A stretch of 54,434 bases of DNA from an uncultured Altererythrobacter sp. (GCA_946886565.1 CAMPIX010000017.1:1-54434), one strand, 5' to 3'. Positions 30,069 through 39,925 are shown, numbered from the stretch's first letter. Numbers and translations: made by a program. Notes: generated by a model from the letters alone, not told the origin.

Positions 30069-31292
30069 TTACTCGGCGGGAGCCAGCTCTGGCGCGCGCT
30101 GCCGTTGCCGCCCGAACAGCTTGCGCAGCCGCTTGGCGAACTTGTCGAACGCGGTCTCGAGCGCGCCGATCGGCTGCCCGCCGGGGACCACCGCGACCTT
30201 GTAGTACATCCACACGATCAGCGCCGCGAACAGCACGAACGGCACCCATAGCGCGAGTACCGGGTCGAAGCGGCCGAGCGCCGCGATGTCCTCCCCATAC
30301 TGGTTGACCTTGTGATAGGCGACCACCATCACCACCGATAGGAACACCCCGAGCGCGCTGGTAGATCGCTTGGGCGGTATCGCGAGCGCGACCGCGAGCA
30401 GCGGCATCAGCGCCATCATCACCACCTCGACCATGCGGAAGTTGAAACTGGCCTGGCTGGCGTCGCGCTTGGCCTCGCTCGCGCTGTCGCTCCAGCCGAT
30501 CTTGAGCAGCTCGGGCAGGATGTACTCGCGCTCCGCATCGCCGCGCTCGCGGAAGTCCTCCACCCGCGGCAGGTCGATCGGCAGGTGATGGCGGGTGAAG
30601 CTGAGCACGCGGGGGGTCTTGCTGCCGGTGTCCTGCACGATCGTGCCGTCGGTCAGCCGCAGGATGATCGTATCGGGGCTGTCGCTGGTGGCGAGGAACG
30701 CGCCCTCGCGCGCGGAGATCGAGAGAACCTGCCCCTTCTCGTTCGCGACGCGGGCGAAGATGCCCTGCAGGCGCCGCCCCTCGTCCTCGCTCGCCTCGAT
30801 CCGCAGGGCCATGCGGTCGGCCAGGGTAGTGAACTCGCCGACCTTGATCGAGGCGCCGAGCGCGCCCGAGCGCAGCTCGTATTCGAGTTGCTCGTAGTAG
30901 TAGCGGCTGATCGGCTGGATGTAGAACACCAGCGCCACGTTCACCACCATCAGCACTGCGGTGATCGCGTAGGGCACGCGCAGCAGCCGGCCGTAGCTGA
31001 GGCCGACCGCGCGCATCACGTCGAGCTCGCTCGATGTGGCGAGCTTGCGGAACGCGAGCAACACGCCGAGCAGTAGGCCGAGGGGGATCGCGAGGCTCGC
31101 GTACTCGGGCATCATCGCGCCGAGCATCTTGAACACGACCCCGACCGGGCCGCCCTCGACCGCGACGAAATCGAACAGCCGCAGCATCTTGTCGAGCACC
31201 AGCAGCGAAGCGGCGATCGCGAACACGCCCAGCATCGGCAACATCACCAGCCGAAAGATGTAACGGTCGAGAGCGGGGATCGATTTGAACAA
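30069..31292 (-). CDS. lptF: LPS export ABC transporter permease LptF
   Basis: A 407-residue partner of LptG with the same plan: N-terminal membrane segments (about 12-40, 55-75, 100-125), a periplasmic beta domain (about 130-270), three further segments (about 280-365) and a basic cytosolic tail (365-407). It starts MFKSIPALDRYIFRLVMLPM. It forms the heteromeric LptB2FG complex. lptG follows after 9 bp. The basic tail is longer than in E. coli LptF. Confidence 0.92.
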   Translation of the reverse strand: MFKSIPALDRYIFRLVMLPMLGVFAIAASLLVLDKMLRLFDFVAVEGGPVGVVFKMLGAMMPEYASLAIPLGLLLGVLLAFRKLATSSELDVMRAVGLSYGRLLRVPYAITAVLMVVNVALVFYIQPISRYYYEQLEYELRSGALGASIKVGEFTTLADRMALRIEASEDEGRRLQGIFARVANEKGQVLSISAREGAFLATSDSPDTIILRLTDGTIVQDTGSKTPRVLSFTRHHLPIDLPRVEDFRERGDAEREYILPELLKIGWSDSASEAKRDASQASFNFRMVEVVMMALMPLLAVALAIPPKRSTSALGVFLSVVMVVAYHKVNQYGEDIAALGRFDPVLALWVPFVLFAALIVWMYYKVAVVPGGQPIGALETAFDKFAKRLRKLFGRQRQRAPELAPAE

Positions 31293-31378
31293 GGGTTCCG
31301 GCCAAGGGCTGCGTCTGGTGCCGCCCTAGCGGCAAATTCGCGTCCGGTCATGCCCCACGTGTTTCGGGCCGCCGCGCG

Positions 31379-31771
31379 TCAGGCCTTCTCCAGCGTGCAC
31401 TGCAGCGGATGCTGGTTCTGCCGGGCGAAGTCCATCACCTGGTTCACCTTGGTTTCGGCGACCTCGTATGGGAAAATTCCGCACACGCCGACGCCGCGCT
31501 GGTGAACGTGGAGCATGACCCGCGTGGCCTGCTCCATGTCCATCCGGAAGAAGCGCTTCAACACCATCACCACGAACTCCATCGGGGTGTAGTCGTCGTT
31601 GAGCATCAACACCTTGTACTGGCTCGGCTTTTTTGGCTTTGTCCGCGTCTTGGTAGCGGTGCCGACCTGGCCTGCCCCGTCGCGATCCGAATCGCCGCCG
31701 TCGGAATCGCCGTCACCCGCGCAGACGGGGCGCAGGCGGGGATCGGTGTCGATGGCGGGGGTAAAGATCAT
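31379..31771 (-). CDS. clpS: ATP-dependent Clp protease adaptor ClpS
   Basis: A 130-residue adaptor that delivers N-degron proteins to ClpAP. The core [20 protein letters not shown] and [19 protein letters not shown] is typical, with Asn-Asp (NDD) and the conserved histidine forming the N-end pocket. The N-terminal 45 residues are acidic then basic and probably disordered, longer than in E. coli. It lies between a phasin terminator and lptF. clpA, a common neighbour, is not here. Confidence 0.93.
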   Translation of the reverse strand: MIFTPAIDTDPRLRPVCAGDGDSDGGDSDRDGAGQVGTATKTRTKPKKPSQYKVLMLNDDYTPMEFVVMVLKRFFRMDMEQATRVMLHVHQRGVGVCGIFPYEVAETKVNQVMDFARQNQHPLQCTLEKA

Positions 31772-31865
31772 GGTGCCGGCAATATCGTATGGGGCGCTGC
31801 ATCCGCAAGATGCCGTGGGGCGATTGCGTACGGGTTAACGGCGCGTCGCCGGAAACACCGTCGAC

Positions 31866-31899
31866 AAAAAAAGGCCGGTCAGCGCCTGGCTGACCGGCC
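31866..31899 (-). terminator. Terminator of the phasin gene
   Basis: Perfect arms GGCCGGTCAGC/GCTGACCGGCC with a five-base loop, followed on the minus strand by seven T residues (31872-31866). It stands 62 bp after the phasin stop. Confidence 0.9.
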
Positions 31900-31960
31900 C
31901 GTATAATCGGGAGTCCGGCTAAGGGAGAGGAGAGGCCGGAACTCCGCGGCGCAAAGCGGC

Positions 31961-32677
31961 TCAGGCCGCCTTGCGAACCTTTTCCATCGCCAGGCTGGCA
32001 CGGCCCGAGATCGGCGCGGCGACGTCGCCGGCGAGCTTGACCCACATTTCGGTCGCCTTCGACATCTGTGCGACGGCGGCGTCGAAGTTGCGGCTGGCGA
32101 TCTTGCCCTGGAGCTGCACGAAGTCGGTCGGCGACTTGACCGCCGCGAATTCCTTCGCGTCGGCGGTCATGGTCTCGACGGCGGCCTTGCCGTCTTCGAC
32201 CGCGACCTTGGCGAGATCCTGCACGCCGGCGGCGAAAATCTTGCCCGATTCGACCATGGCGTCGAGGTTACCCTGCGAGAACTCCCGCGTTTCGGCAACG
32301 TATTCGGCGCCCTTGTCGTAGGCGGTCTTGGCGCGGGTCTGAAGCTCGGCGAGGCCTTCCTTCATCTGCGCAGCGTAATCGGTGGTGGCGGTCTTGGCCT
32401 TGGTCATGATGCTTTCCTTCGAAATGGGTTTGATCGGGGTCTTCGCCGCCGGCTTGCGCTTGGCAACCTTCTTGGCAGCGGCCTTCTTCACGGTCGTTGT
32501 CTTCTTGGGCTTGGCCGCGGCCTTGCGGGCCGGGGCTTTCGCCGGAACCTTGGCGGCCTCGCTCGCCGGAGCGGTCACGGCCTCATCCTGCTTCGTCTCG
32601 GCCTTGCGGGTGGCGGAGGCTTCGGCGTAGGCCTTCTCGGCCGCGGCATCGATCTTGGCTTCGGGAGTGGTAGCCAT
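31961..32677 (-). CDS. Phasin with a Lys/Ala/Pro-rich N-terminal extension
   Basis: A 238-residue granule-associated protein. Residues 1-90 are rich in Lys, Ala and Pro with KKAAAKKVAKRKPAAKTP, similar to histone H1-like tails and to some PHA-nucleoid linkers. Residues about 95-238 form the alpha-helical phasin domain (YAAQMKEGLAELQTRAKTAY, EYVAETREFSQGNLDAMVE). Phasins coat PHA granules made by the adjacent phaC. The ATG at 32677 follows AGGATGATCGCC. An internal ATG at 32407 with its own GAAGGA site could give a short canonical phasin. Two PhaR-like palindromes lie upstream. Confidence 0.85.
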   Translation of the reverse strand: MATTPEAKIDAAAEKAYAEASATRKAETKQDEAVTAPASEAAKVPAKAPARKAAAKPKKTTTVKKAAAKKVAKRKPAAKTPIKPISKESIMTKAKTATTDYAAQMKEGLAELQTRAKTAYDKGAEYVAETREFSQGNLDAMVESGKIFAAGVQDLAKVAVEDGKAAVETMTADAKEFAAVKSPTDFVQLQGKIASRNFDAAVAQMSKATEMWVKLAGDVAAPISGRASLAMEKVRKAA

Positions 32678-32716
32678 GGCGATCATCCTGTGCTTCGCGG
32701 ACGCAATGCCCGCTTA

Positions 32717-32731
32717 TGTTGCAGCGCACAA
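32717..32731. promoter_or_regulatory. PhaR-like box, promoter-proximal copy
   Basis: TGTTGCAGCGCACAA matches the perfect palindrome at 32765-32779 at 12 of 15 positions and lies 40 bp upstream of the phasin start. TGCA-rich palindromes of this sort are bound by PhaR, which represses phasin genes until polymer accumulates. Confidence 0.45.
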
Positions 32732-32764
32732 AATAGCTATCGCAACCGCGAAGTCAAGTGATTT

Positions 32765-32779
32765 TTGTGCAGTGCACAA
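32765..32779. promoter_or_regulatory. PhaR-like box, perfect palindrome
   Basis: TTGTGCAGTGCACAA is a perfect 15-bp palindrome (arms TTGTGCA/TGCACAA) in the 123-bp gap between phaC and the phasin gene, 48 bp centre to centre from a second imperfect copy. It is a likely operator of the phasin promoter. Confidence 0.5.
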
Positions 32780-32800
32780 TAGACTTCCTCAGGGACAGTA

Positions 32801-34636
32801 TCACCGCGTCTTCACATAGCGCCCCGGCGCATCCTCGATCGTCTTGTCACCCCGGCCGCCCGGCGCGCGCTTGCCCTTCGCGGGCACTTTCGCGTCGCCG
32901 TATTGCCCGAGCCAAGCCAGCCAGTGCGGCCACCAGCTGCCCGGATGTTCGGTCGCGCCCTCGATGAAGGCTTCGAGCGAGTCCGCAGCGCTATCGCCGG
33001 TCCAGTACTGGTATTTGCTCGCCGCGGGCGGGTTCACAACGCCGGCGATGTGGCCCGAGCCCGCGAGGAGGAAGGTGGTGTCGCCGCTGAAGTGCTGCGT
33101 CGCGCGCCAGACGCTTTCGGCGGGCGCGATGTGGTCCTCGCGGCCCGCCTGAATATAGGCGGGGGTCTCTATCTTCGTCAGGTCGATCGGGGTGCCGTCA
33201 GCCTCCATCGCGTCGGGCTGGACCAGCTTGTTGTCGCGATAGAGATCGCGCAGGTAGGCGGCGTGCCACTTGCCCGGCAGGTTGGTCACGTCGCCGTTCC
33301 AGTGGAGCAGGTCGAACGCCGGATAGTCCTCGCCGAGCAGGTAGTTGTTGACCACGTAGTTCCAGATCAGGTCCTTGCCGCGCAGCGCGTTGAAGGTTGC
33401 GGCGAGGTAGCGTCCGTCGAGATACCCCTCGGGAGAGAGCTTCGCGATCGCCTCGAGTTGCTGGTCGTCGACGAAGTTCAGCAGCTCGCCCGCCTTCTCG
33501 AAATCGACCTGCGCCGTAAAGAAGGTTGCGCTCGCCACTTTGTCCGCCTCGCCGCGCCGTGCGAGGACTGCGAGCGTGGCCGCCAATGTGGTGCCTGCGA
33601 CGCAGTAGCCGATCGTATGGACCGCCGGCACGTCGAGCCGCTCGCGCACTTGGTCGACCGCGTCGATCTGTGCGCGGATGTAATCGTCCCACACGATGTC
33701 CTTCATGCTGGCGTCGGCCGATTTCCAGCTCACCACGAACACGCTGAGCCCCTGGTCGACCACCCACTTGATGAAGCTCTTCTTCGGCGTGAGATCGAGA
33801 ATGTAGAACCGGTTGATCCACGGCGGGAAGATCACCAGCGGAACCGCGTAGACCTGTTCGGTCGAGGGCGAATACTGAATGAGCTGGTACAGCGGGGTTT
33901 CGTGGACGACCTTGCCCGGAGTTGCGGCGAGGTTCTCGCCCAATGTAAAGGCGTCCGCGTCGGTGTGGGTGAGCTGGCCGCGCTTCAGGTCCGCGATCAG
34001 GTGCTGCATGCCCCTGACCAGGTTCTGCCCGCCGGTCTCGATCGTGCGCTTGAGAACGACGGGATTGGTGGCGAGGAAATTGTCCGGGCTCATCGCCTCG
34101 AGCAGCGCCTGGGTCGCGAACTTAAGCTGCGCCTTCTTGTCCTCGGGCACGCCCTCGACGTCTTTCGCCGCGCGCAGGAAGTAGTCCGCAAGCATCAGGT
34201 AGGTCTGGTGCAGCAGCACGTAGGCCGGATGCTCGCGCCAGGCGGGGTCGGAGAAGCGCCGGTCCTGGCGGGGAAGCTCGATCGTCTCGCTTTCGGCCCC
34301 GAACATCGTGCCGACGACGCCCTGCCACAGCCGTATCCCTTCCTGCATGAGCTGCTGGGTCGCCGCCGGATCGAACGGCGTCGCGCGCGCCCACCCTTGC
34401 GTCATCAGCATCCACTGCGCCGGATCGAGCGGGTTCGCGGCCTCGGCCCCGCCGGCGAGCCGATCGTTGGCGAATTCGAGCCACATCGCGCGCAGCTGCT
34501 CGGCGGTCTCGGTCCATTGGGCCAGGTCGGTCCGGGGAAGATCGCCGCTCGCGGGAGTGAAGCGGCCGAACATTTCGCGCATCGCCTCGCCCTGCATGTC
34601 GAAGAAGGTGGCGAAGGGGTCTTGCCGGTCGGCCAT
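32801..34636 (-). CDS. phaC: Class I poly(3-hydroxyalkanoate) synthase
   Basis: A 611-residue enzyme that polymerises 3-hydroxyacyl-CoA. Lipase-like box GYCVAG has the catalytic Cys345. AGREDHIAP and GSGHIAGVVNPP hold the catalytic Asp and His. The N-terminal domain (about 90-270) and the class I length are standard, and the C-terminus ends in APGRYVKTR. ATG at 34636 follows GAGGAGCGCACTGC; an upstream in-frame ATG at 34687 lacks a site. The phasin gene follows 123 bp downstream; no phaE or phaR (synthase subunit) is present. Confidence 0.95.
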   Translation of the reverse strand: MADRQDPFATFFDMQGEAMREMFGRFTPASGDLPRTDLAQWTETAEQLRAMWLEFANDRLAGGAEAANPLDPAQWMLMTQGWARATPFDPAATQQLMQEGIRLWQGVVGTMFGAESETIELPRQDRRFSDPAWREHPAYVLLHQTYLMLADYFLRAAKDVEGVPEDKKAQLKFATQALLEAMSPDNFLATNPVVLKRTIETGGQNLVRGMQHLIADLKRGQLTHTDADAFTLGENLAATPGKVVHETPLYQLIQYSPSTEQVYAVPLVIFPPWINRFYILDLTPKKSFIKWVVDQGLSVFVVSWKSADASMKDIVWDDYIRAQIDAVDQVRERLDVPAVHTIGYCVAGTTLAATLAVLARRGEADKVASATFFTAQVDFEKAGELLNFVDDQQLEAIAKLSPEGYLDGRYLAATFNALRGKDLIWNYVVNNYLLGEDYPAFDLLHWNGDVTNLPGKWHAAYLRDLYRDNKLVQPDAMEADGTPIDLTKIETPAYIQAGREDHIAPAESVWRATQHFSGDTTFLLAGSGHIAGVVNPPAASKYQYWTGDSAADSLEAFIEGATEHPGSWWPHWLAWLGQYGDAKVPAKGKRAPGGRGDKTIEDAPGRYVKTR

Positions 34637-34768
34637 GCAGTGCGCTCCTCGTCGTCGCGGTTCTTCTCGCAATAGCCAAAAGCGCATTTCACCGCGACCG
34701 CTATTCCGTTACCAATCCTATGCGCGGGGCGTTCTCGCGTTCCGCCACCCCCCAACGAGACGAGGTCG

Positions 34769-35974
<1,206 letters not shown>

Positions 35975-36069
35975 ACAGGGCACCTTCCTCGGTTCCGCGC
36001 ACGAACCGCTGGACAGCGCTCGGCCCTTGGACGACGATGCAACTTTCGACACGGCGGCAGGTGACAGGA

Positions 36070-36876
36070 ATGCAGTTTCGCGCGAACGACCGGGTTTCGA
36101 TCGATCTGGGTGGGGAAGGCGTCGTGCAGGTGCGGCTGACGCGCCCCGACAAGATGAACGCGCTCGATCCCGAGATGTTCGCCCGCATCATCGAGGCCGG
36201 GCAGGCGCTGCACGAGATGAAGGGGCTGCGCGCGGTCGTGCTTTCGGGCGAGGGACGTGCATTCTGCGCCGGGCTCGACTTGTCGAATTTCGGCAAGGCG
36301 CCCGATCCCGACGCGCCGCAGATCACCGACCGCACGCACGGCAACGCCAACATGTTCCAGCAGGTCGCGATGCAGTGGCGCAAGCTGCCGGTCCCGGTGA
36401 TCGCCGCGATCCACGGTGTGTGCTTCGGCGGCGGGCTGCAGATCGCGAGCGGGGCCGACATTCGCGTGGTCGCGCCCGATACCCGCATGGCGATCATGGA
36501 GATGAAGTGGGGCCTCGTGCCCGACATGGGCGGCTACGCGCTGTGGCGCGGCCTCGTGCGCGGCGACGTCCTGCGCGAGCTGGTCTACACCAACCGCGAA
36601 TTCTCCGGCGAGGAGGCGAAGGAATACGGCCTCGCCACCCACGTCGACCGCGATCCGCTAGCGCGCGCCACCGCGATCGCCGCCGAGATCGCCGATCGCC
36701 ACCCTCAGGCGATCCGCGCCGCCAAGCGCCTCGCCGCCGCGATGACCGACCGGCCCACCGACGAAATTCTGCTCGAGGAAAGCATCGAACAGCACAAGGT
36801 CATGCGCACGCCCAATCAGATCGAGGCGGTGATGGCGGGGATGGAGAAGCGGCGACCGAAGTTCTCCGATGCGTAG
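36070..36876 (+). CDS. Enoyl-CoA hydratase/isomerase (crotonase family)
   Basis: A 268-residue crotonase-fold enzyme. GEGRAFCAGLDLSNF (about 59-73) and HGVCFGGGLQIASGADIR (about 115-132) form the CoA oxyanion hole, and KWGLVPDMGG follows. The usual catalytic Glu of hydratases (in GGGxE) is Gln (GGGLQ), so isomerase or other crotonase activity is possible. AGGTGACAGGA precedes the ATG. It may serve fatty acid oxidation and supply of PHA precursors. The 95-bp gap to the aminotransferase allows co-transcription. Confidence 0.87.
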   Translation: MQFRANDRVSIDLGGEGVVQVRLTRPDKMNALDPEMFARIIEAGQALHEMKGLRAVVLSGEGRAFCAGLDLSNFGKAPDPDAPQITDRTHGNANMFQQVAMQWRKLPVPVIAAIHGVCFGGGLQIASGADIRVVAPDTRMAIMEMKWGLVPDMGGYALWRGLVRGDVLRELVYTNREFSGEEAKEYGLATHVDRDPLARATAIAAEIADRHPQAIRAAKRLAAAMTDRPTDEILLEESIEQHKVMRTPNQIEAVMAGMEKRRPKFSDA

Positions 36877-36890
36877 CGGGGATTTTGGAT

Positions 36891-37126
36891 CACGCGGAGA
36901 CGCGGAGGGTGTCGGCGCTCACAGAGGCGCAGAGGCACAGAGCGGCTGCGCGCGGAGCTTCGTTCCCTCGTCCCCGCGAATGCGGGATTCCGGTACTGCT
37001 ATGTGAAACGCTCCCGCATTCGCGGGGACGAGCGACTTCGGCGCCTGGAGGGCCGCTCTCCGTGCCTCTGCGCCTCTGTGAGCGCACCAAAGTTCAAAAT
37101 CCTCCGCGTCTCTGCGTCTCCGCGTG
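36891..37126. repeat. Nested palindromic intergenic repeat
   Basis: Three inverted pairs are nested: an outer pair (36891-36908 with 37101-37126, built from tandem octamers like CGCGGAGA), a middle pair (36915-36946 with 37052-37085, CACAGAGGCGCAGAGGCAC-type) and an inner pair (36967-36988 with 37011-37032, CTCGTCCCCGCGAATGCGGG-type). The whole could fold into one long cruciform. It fills the gap between the hydratase and the thioesterase genes. It looks like a mobile REP/MITE-type element, although no terminal duplication was identified. Confidence 0.8.
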
Positions 37127-37146
37127 AGGAAAATCTGCAACTGCGC

Positions 37147-37926
37147 CTAGCCGAAGATCGCCGCGGCTTGCATTCCCTCGAGCACCTGCTGCCCCTCGGC
37201 GTTCCACAGCCGCAGCCGCTCCGAAGAATAACCGTCGTCCGCGTGCTGGCTCGCATTTTCGGAGAGCCACCAGCCGTCCTGCGTCGCGGGTTCGGTGTCG
37301 AGCAGGTTGAACGACCAGTTGATCGAGCTGACCGGCCCCTGCCGCTGCATCGCGCGCATGGCGCCGGGCGGCAATACGTCGCCCATCAGGATCAGTTCGG
37401 ACACGGGATCGAGCACGCCCCGTTGGGTCAGGCGCGCCCAGCGCCGCACCACCGGCGCGCCCGGGCCGCGCTCATCCTGCGCGCGGCGCAGCTCGAAATT
37501 GTGGCGAATGAACGCCGGCCCCTTGTCGGCCATGACGGTTTCCGCATCACCCGGCCCGCCAGGCCAGTCTGCGGGCGCGGCGGCGGGGTGGACCGCGTTG
37601 GGCTCGCGCGCTGTGCCGAACAGCCAGAACGCGCTGAGAGCGCAGCCGCCGTCGGCCCAGATCTCGCTCCGCACCTGCGCCACGTTGCGCCCCTGGCGCA
37701 CGATCTCGCGCTTGAGCTCGATCTCGCCGCCGACCGGCGCGACGAAAGCGACCTGGCCCGCGCGCAGCGGCGGCAGCCCGGGAAAGGCCCGGATCGCGGC
37801 GGTATAGGCGACCAGCGCCGAGGCCCCGCCATAGAGCGTGCGCCCCTGCATCCAGTGGTCGGCTTGCGAAAGATTGGCGGGGCCACCTGCGGCGGTGACA
37901 GGATCGATCAGGCTGGCGATACTCAT
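37147..37926 (-). CDS. Acyl-CoA thioesterase, double hot-dog (TesB-like)
   Basis: A 259-residue protein with two hot-dog-like halves (about 10-115 and 160-258). The start MSIASLIDPVTAAGG, LYGGASALVAYTAA in the first half and SSINWSFNLLDTEPATQDGWW in the second are typical of the thioesterase-like 4HBT_3 family. It hydrolyses acyl-CoA to free acid and CoA. ATG at 37926 was chosen; a GTG at 37932 is in frame. It is convergent with the hydratase across the repeat element. Substrate length is unknown. Confidence 0.8.
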   Translation of the reverse strand: MSIASLIDPVTAAGGPANLSQADHWMQGRTLYGGASALVAYTAAIRAFPGLPPLRAGQVAFVAPVGGEIELKREIVRQGRNVAQVRSEIWADGGCALSAFWLFGTAREPNAVHPAAAPADWPGGPGDAETVMADKGPAFIRHNFELRRAQDERGPGAPVVRRWARLTQRGVLDPVSELILMGDVLPPGAMRAMQRQGPVSSINWSFNLLDTEPATQDGWWLSENASQHADDGYSSERLRLWNAEGQQVLEGMQAAAIFG

Positions 37927-38076
37927 GCGCACCAGCTTTACGGGTTCGTAAGGCGCGGTCCAGACTGACGTAACGGAAGGCCCCGCACTCGTTCGCGAAC
38001 ATCTACCCGATTGCCTTGCCGCAGCCGAGCGGCTAGGGGGCCGCTTCCGTCCGCATCGCTGGATGCGGGAGGGCGA

Positions 38077-38150
38077 GGCCCGATGGCGGAGTGGTTACGC
38101 AGAGGACTGCAAATCCTTGCACGCCGGTTCGATTCCGGCTCGGGCCTCCA
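38077..38150 (+). tRNA. tRNA-Cys (GCA)
   Basis: A complete 74-base cloverleaf with encoded CCA. The acceptor GGCCCGA/TCGGGCC, anticodon stem GAGGA/TCCTT with loop CTGCAAA (anticodon GCA) and T loop TTCGATT are all intact. An intrinsic terminator follows at 38175. The DNA to its right differs in gene content and looks acquired, making this a likely integration landmark. Confidence 0.95.
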
Positions 38151-38174
38151 CTCTTCTATCAGATTGCACGAAGA

Positions 38175-38207
38175 GCCCCTCATTTCTGCAAAATGAGGGG
38201 CCTTTCT
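38175..38207 (+). terminator. Terminator after tRNA-Cys
   Basis: Perfect arms GCCCCTCATTT/AAATGAGGGGC, loop CTGCA, then CTTTCTTCT on the plus strand. It separates the tRNA gene from the convergent DUF2235 gene. Confidence 0.85.
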
Positions 38208-38217
38208 TCTGGTTGCC

Positions 38218-39564
38218 CTAATCTGCTGATCGACGGGGTATCCGGACTGAAAGGCCAGGAAAGATTTCGTCCTCATCTAGGATACGATCTCGGTTGGCCT
38301 CGTAGATCTCGGGCCAGAGCTCCGCGTCGCCATAGTGCTTGTGGGCAAACTTGCTGAGGGAATCGCCGATGCCGACTCTTTCCTCCGCCACCAGGTCGGT
38401 GGGCGGATCGAAGCTCCAAGCGCCCAGAGCGTTCAGTTCCTGCTTCACATGATCGAGCGTTCCGGGTCGATAAGCTTCTCCCCCTAAGGCACCAGGGGGA
38501 GTTCGCCAGCGGCGGACGGCGCTTTTGGATAGCTGCCATAGATGCTGCGGACCTTCGCGGTCGTCCTTGATCAATCCAGTTACGCTGAATTCGGGATCTG
38601 CTTCGTTGACCAACGGCGCGAGAGGATCTGGCCGCAAGCCATGAATCCTGGTCCCCCTGGCGGTGTCCAATCGCAGCCCGGCTCTCTTCGCACCCGACAA
38701 GACCCACATGAGGGCGTCGTCGGAAAGTCCCCGAATATCACCGCCACCGCCGACCGATCCGTGCGTGCCGGGAAACCAGCGCTCCTGATAAGGAGCGTTG
38801 TCGTCGCTGCTATTGTAGCCACGGCTGGCATTAAGCTCATCGACGTCGTCAAAGCGGACGACAGGGAATAGCTTGCGACCTTCGTCAATCGCTACCGCAT
38901 GACGGGCATTCTCGACGAAGGTGTCGAGTGATGCATCGTGATAATCGTATTCGCGATTGAACCAGTCGCTTCCGGGAATGATGTCAGGAATTCCCATGGC
39001 CTCGACTGTATCCCAGACGCCGAGATACTTGATAGTCATGAGGGGAGCACTCCCACTCACATAATTCGGGACATTCGAGCAACGCCAATCTTCGTCACTT
39101 TGCCCGATGCAGACCTTGTCAGAATACATCGCGCGAAACTTCCGCATCGCCTCGGCCGAACCGTCCTTACCCTTAAGCCGATCTTCGTAAAGGGCTACCG
39201 CCTCGTCGATCCGACCGACATGGAGACGGTGCAGTGGACCGACATGTCTTATGAAACCTATGAAGGTCCGTGCGCTGAAGGCGCCGCGAGAGAACCCGAA
39301 AACGAAGATCTCGTCACCAGGGTCGTAGTTGAACACAAGGAAGCGATAGGCCTCCCGCACATTGTCCATCAGCCCGTAACCGAACACCCCGCCCCGGATC
39401 TGCTCCAGCTCGCTAGTTCCGACACCCTCGTCATAATGGATGATCTGCGGAATATTGTCGGGATCGATCCGGTCTATGCTCGCTGCAGTCAGGACCACGT
39501 TGGTCGCGACATCCGGCAAGAGTTTGTTCCACGTTCCATCGAAACAGAAAATCAAACGCTTCAT
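38218..39564 (-). CDS. DUF2235 alpha/beta-hydrolase with C-terminal LysM-like domain
   Basis: A 448-residue protein. LIFCFDGTWN near the start, GFSRGAFSART (about 90-100, nucleophile Ser in GxSxG) and YLGVWDTVEAMG are the DUF2235 signature shared with Tle1 phospholipase effectors of type VI secretion. The C-terminal 50 residues (GIGDSLSKFAHKHYGDAELW, then PGLSVRIP) form a LysM-like peptidoglycan-binding module. No signal peptide is seen. ATG at 39564 follows GGGGGAAAAT. No type VI or immunity gene is visible nearby. Base composition is lower in GC than the genes left of the tRNA. Confidence 0.85.
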   Translation of the reverse strand: MKRLIFCFDGTWNKLLPDVATNVVLTAASIDRIDPDNIPQIIHYDEGVGTSELEQIRGGVFGYGLMDNVREAYRFLVFNYDPGDEIFVFGFSRGAFSARTFIGFIRHVGPLHRLHVGRIDEAVALYEDRLKGKDGSAEAMRKFRAMYSDKVCIGQSDEDWRCSNVPNYVSGSAPLMTIKYLGVWDTVEAMGIPDIIPGSDWFNREYDYHDASLDTFVENARHAVAIDEGRKLFPVVRFDDVDELNASRGYNSSDDNAPYQERWFPGTHGSVGGGGDIRGLSDDALMWVLSGAKRAGLRLDTARGTRIHGLRPDPLAPLVNEADPEFSVTGLIKDDREGPQHLWQLSKSAVRRWRTPPGALGGEAYRPGTLDHVKQELNALGAWSFDPPTDLVAEERVGIGDSLSKFAHKHYGDAELWPEIYEANRDRILDEDEIFPGLSVRIPRRSAD

Positions 39565-39925
39565 ATTTTCCCCCATTCTGAATCTCGGAACAATATGGGA
39601 ACGGGTTTAGGGATTCTCAACCTGTCGTGGCTCGATCTCCGCATCGCTTGAATGGCTGGGGGCTTTGGCATCCCTTGATATTGCTGCAGTTCCCGCAATG
39701 ATCCTTGGCCTACGGCACCATGCCACTAGATAAATAGTCATTCGTCCGCATTACCTTCAGAACTTGGGCACAGGCTGCCGCGCGCCACTTTCGTCCTGTG
39801 GACGAAACACCTACGGACCCCGCTCCTGGGGTGACTGCGCTTGAACAGATCTCTCGCCCCCATTAGGACAACGATCCCAAATTGGGAACATTTATTGACT
39901 TCGAAGATAGTGGTGGGTAGGATTG
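39565..39925. other. Intergenic region before the HigB-like toxin gene
   Basis: About 360 bp, AT-richer than its surroundings and without a credible reading frame. It holds the divergent promoters of the DUF2235 gene and the toxin-antitoxin pair. Visible elements are the palindrome at 39875-39887 and a related string ATATGGGAAC near 39590. Nothing else is recognisable. Confidence 0.6.
39875..39887. promoter_or_regulatory. Palindromic operator of the higB-type toxin-antitoxin operon
   Basis: TCCCAAATTGGGA is a perfect palindrome (arms TCCCAA/TTGGGA, central A) 39 bp before the toxin start codon. Its position suits autorepression by the HTH antitoxin encoded second in the operon. Confidence 0.5.

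Noticed and set aside
28896..30251. A 451-codon plus-strand frame antisense to lptG/lptF
   Set aside because: Gln/Arg/His-rich antisense frame; LptG and LptF are clear on the other strand.
32903..34675. A 590-codon plus-strand frame antisense to phaC
   Set aside because: PhaC has its catalytic triad and a ribosome site; the antisense frame has neither domain nor start signal.
36891..37126. A CRISPR array
   Set aside because: The repeats are inverted and nested, not direct repeats with unique spacers, and no cas gene is near.
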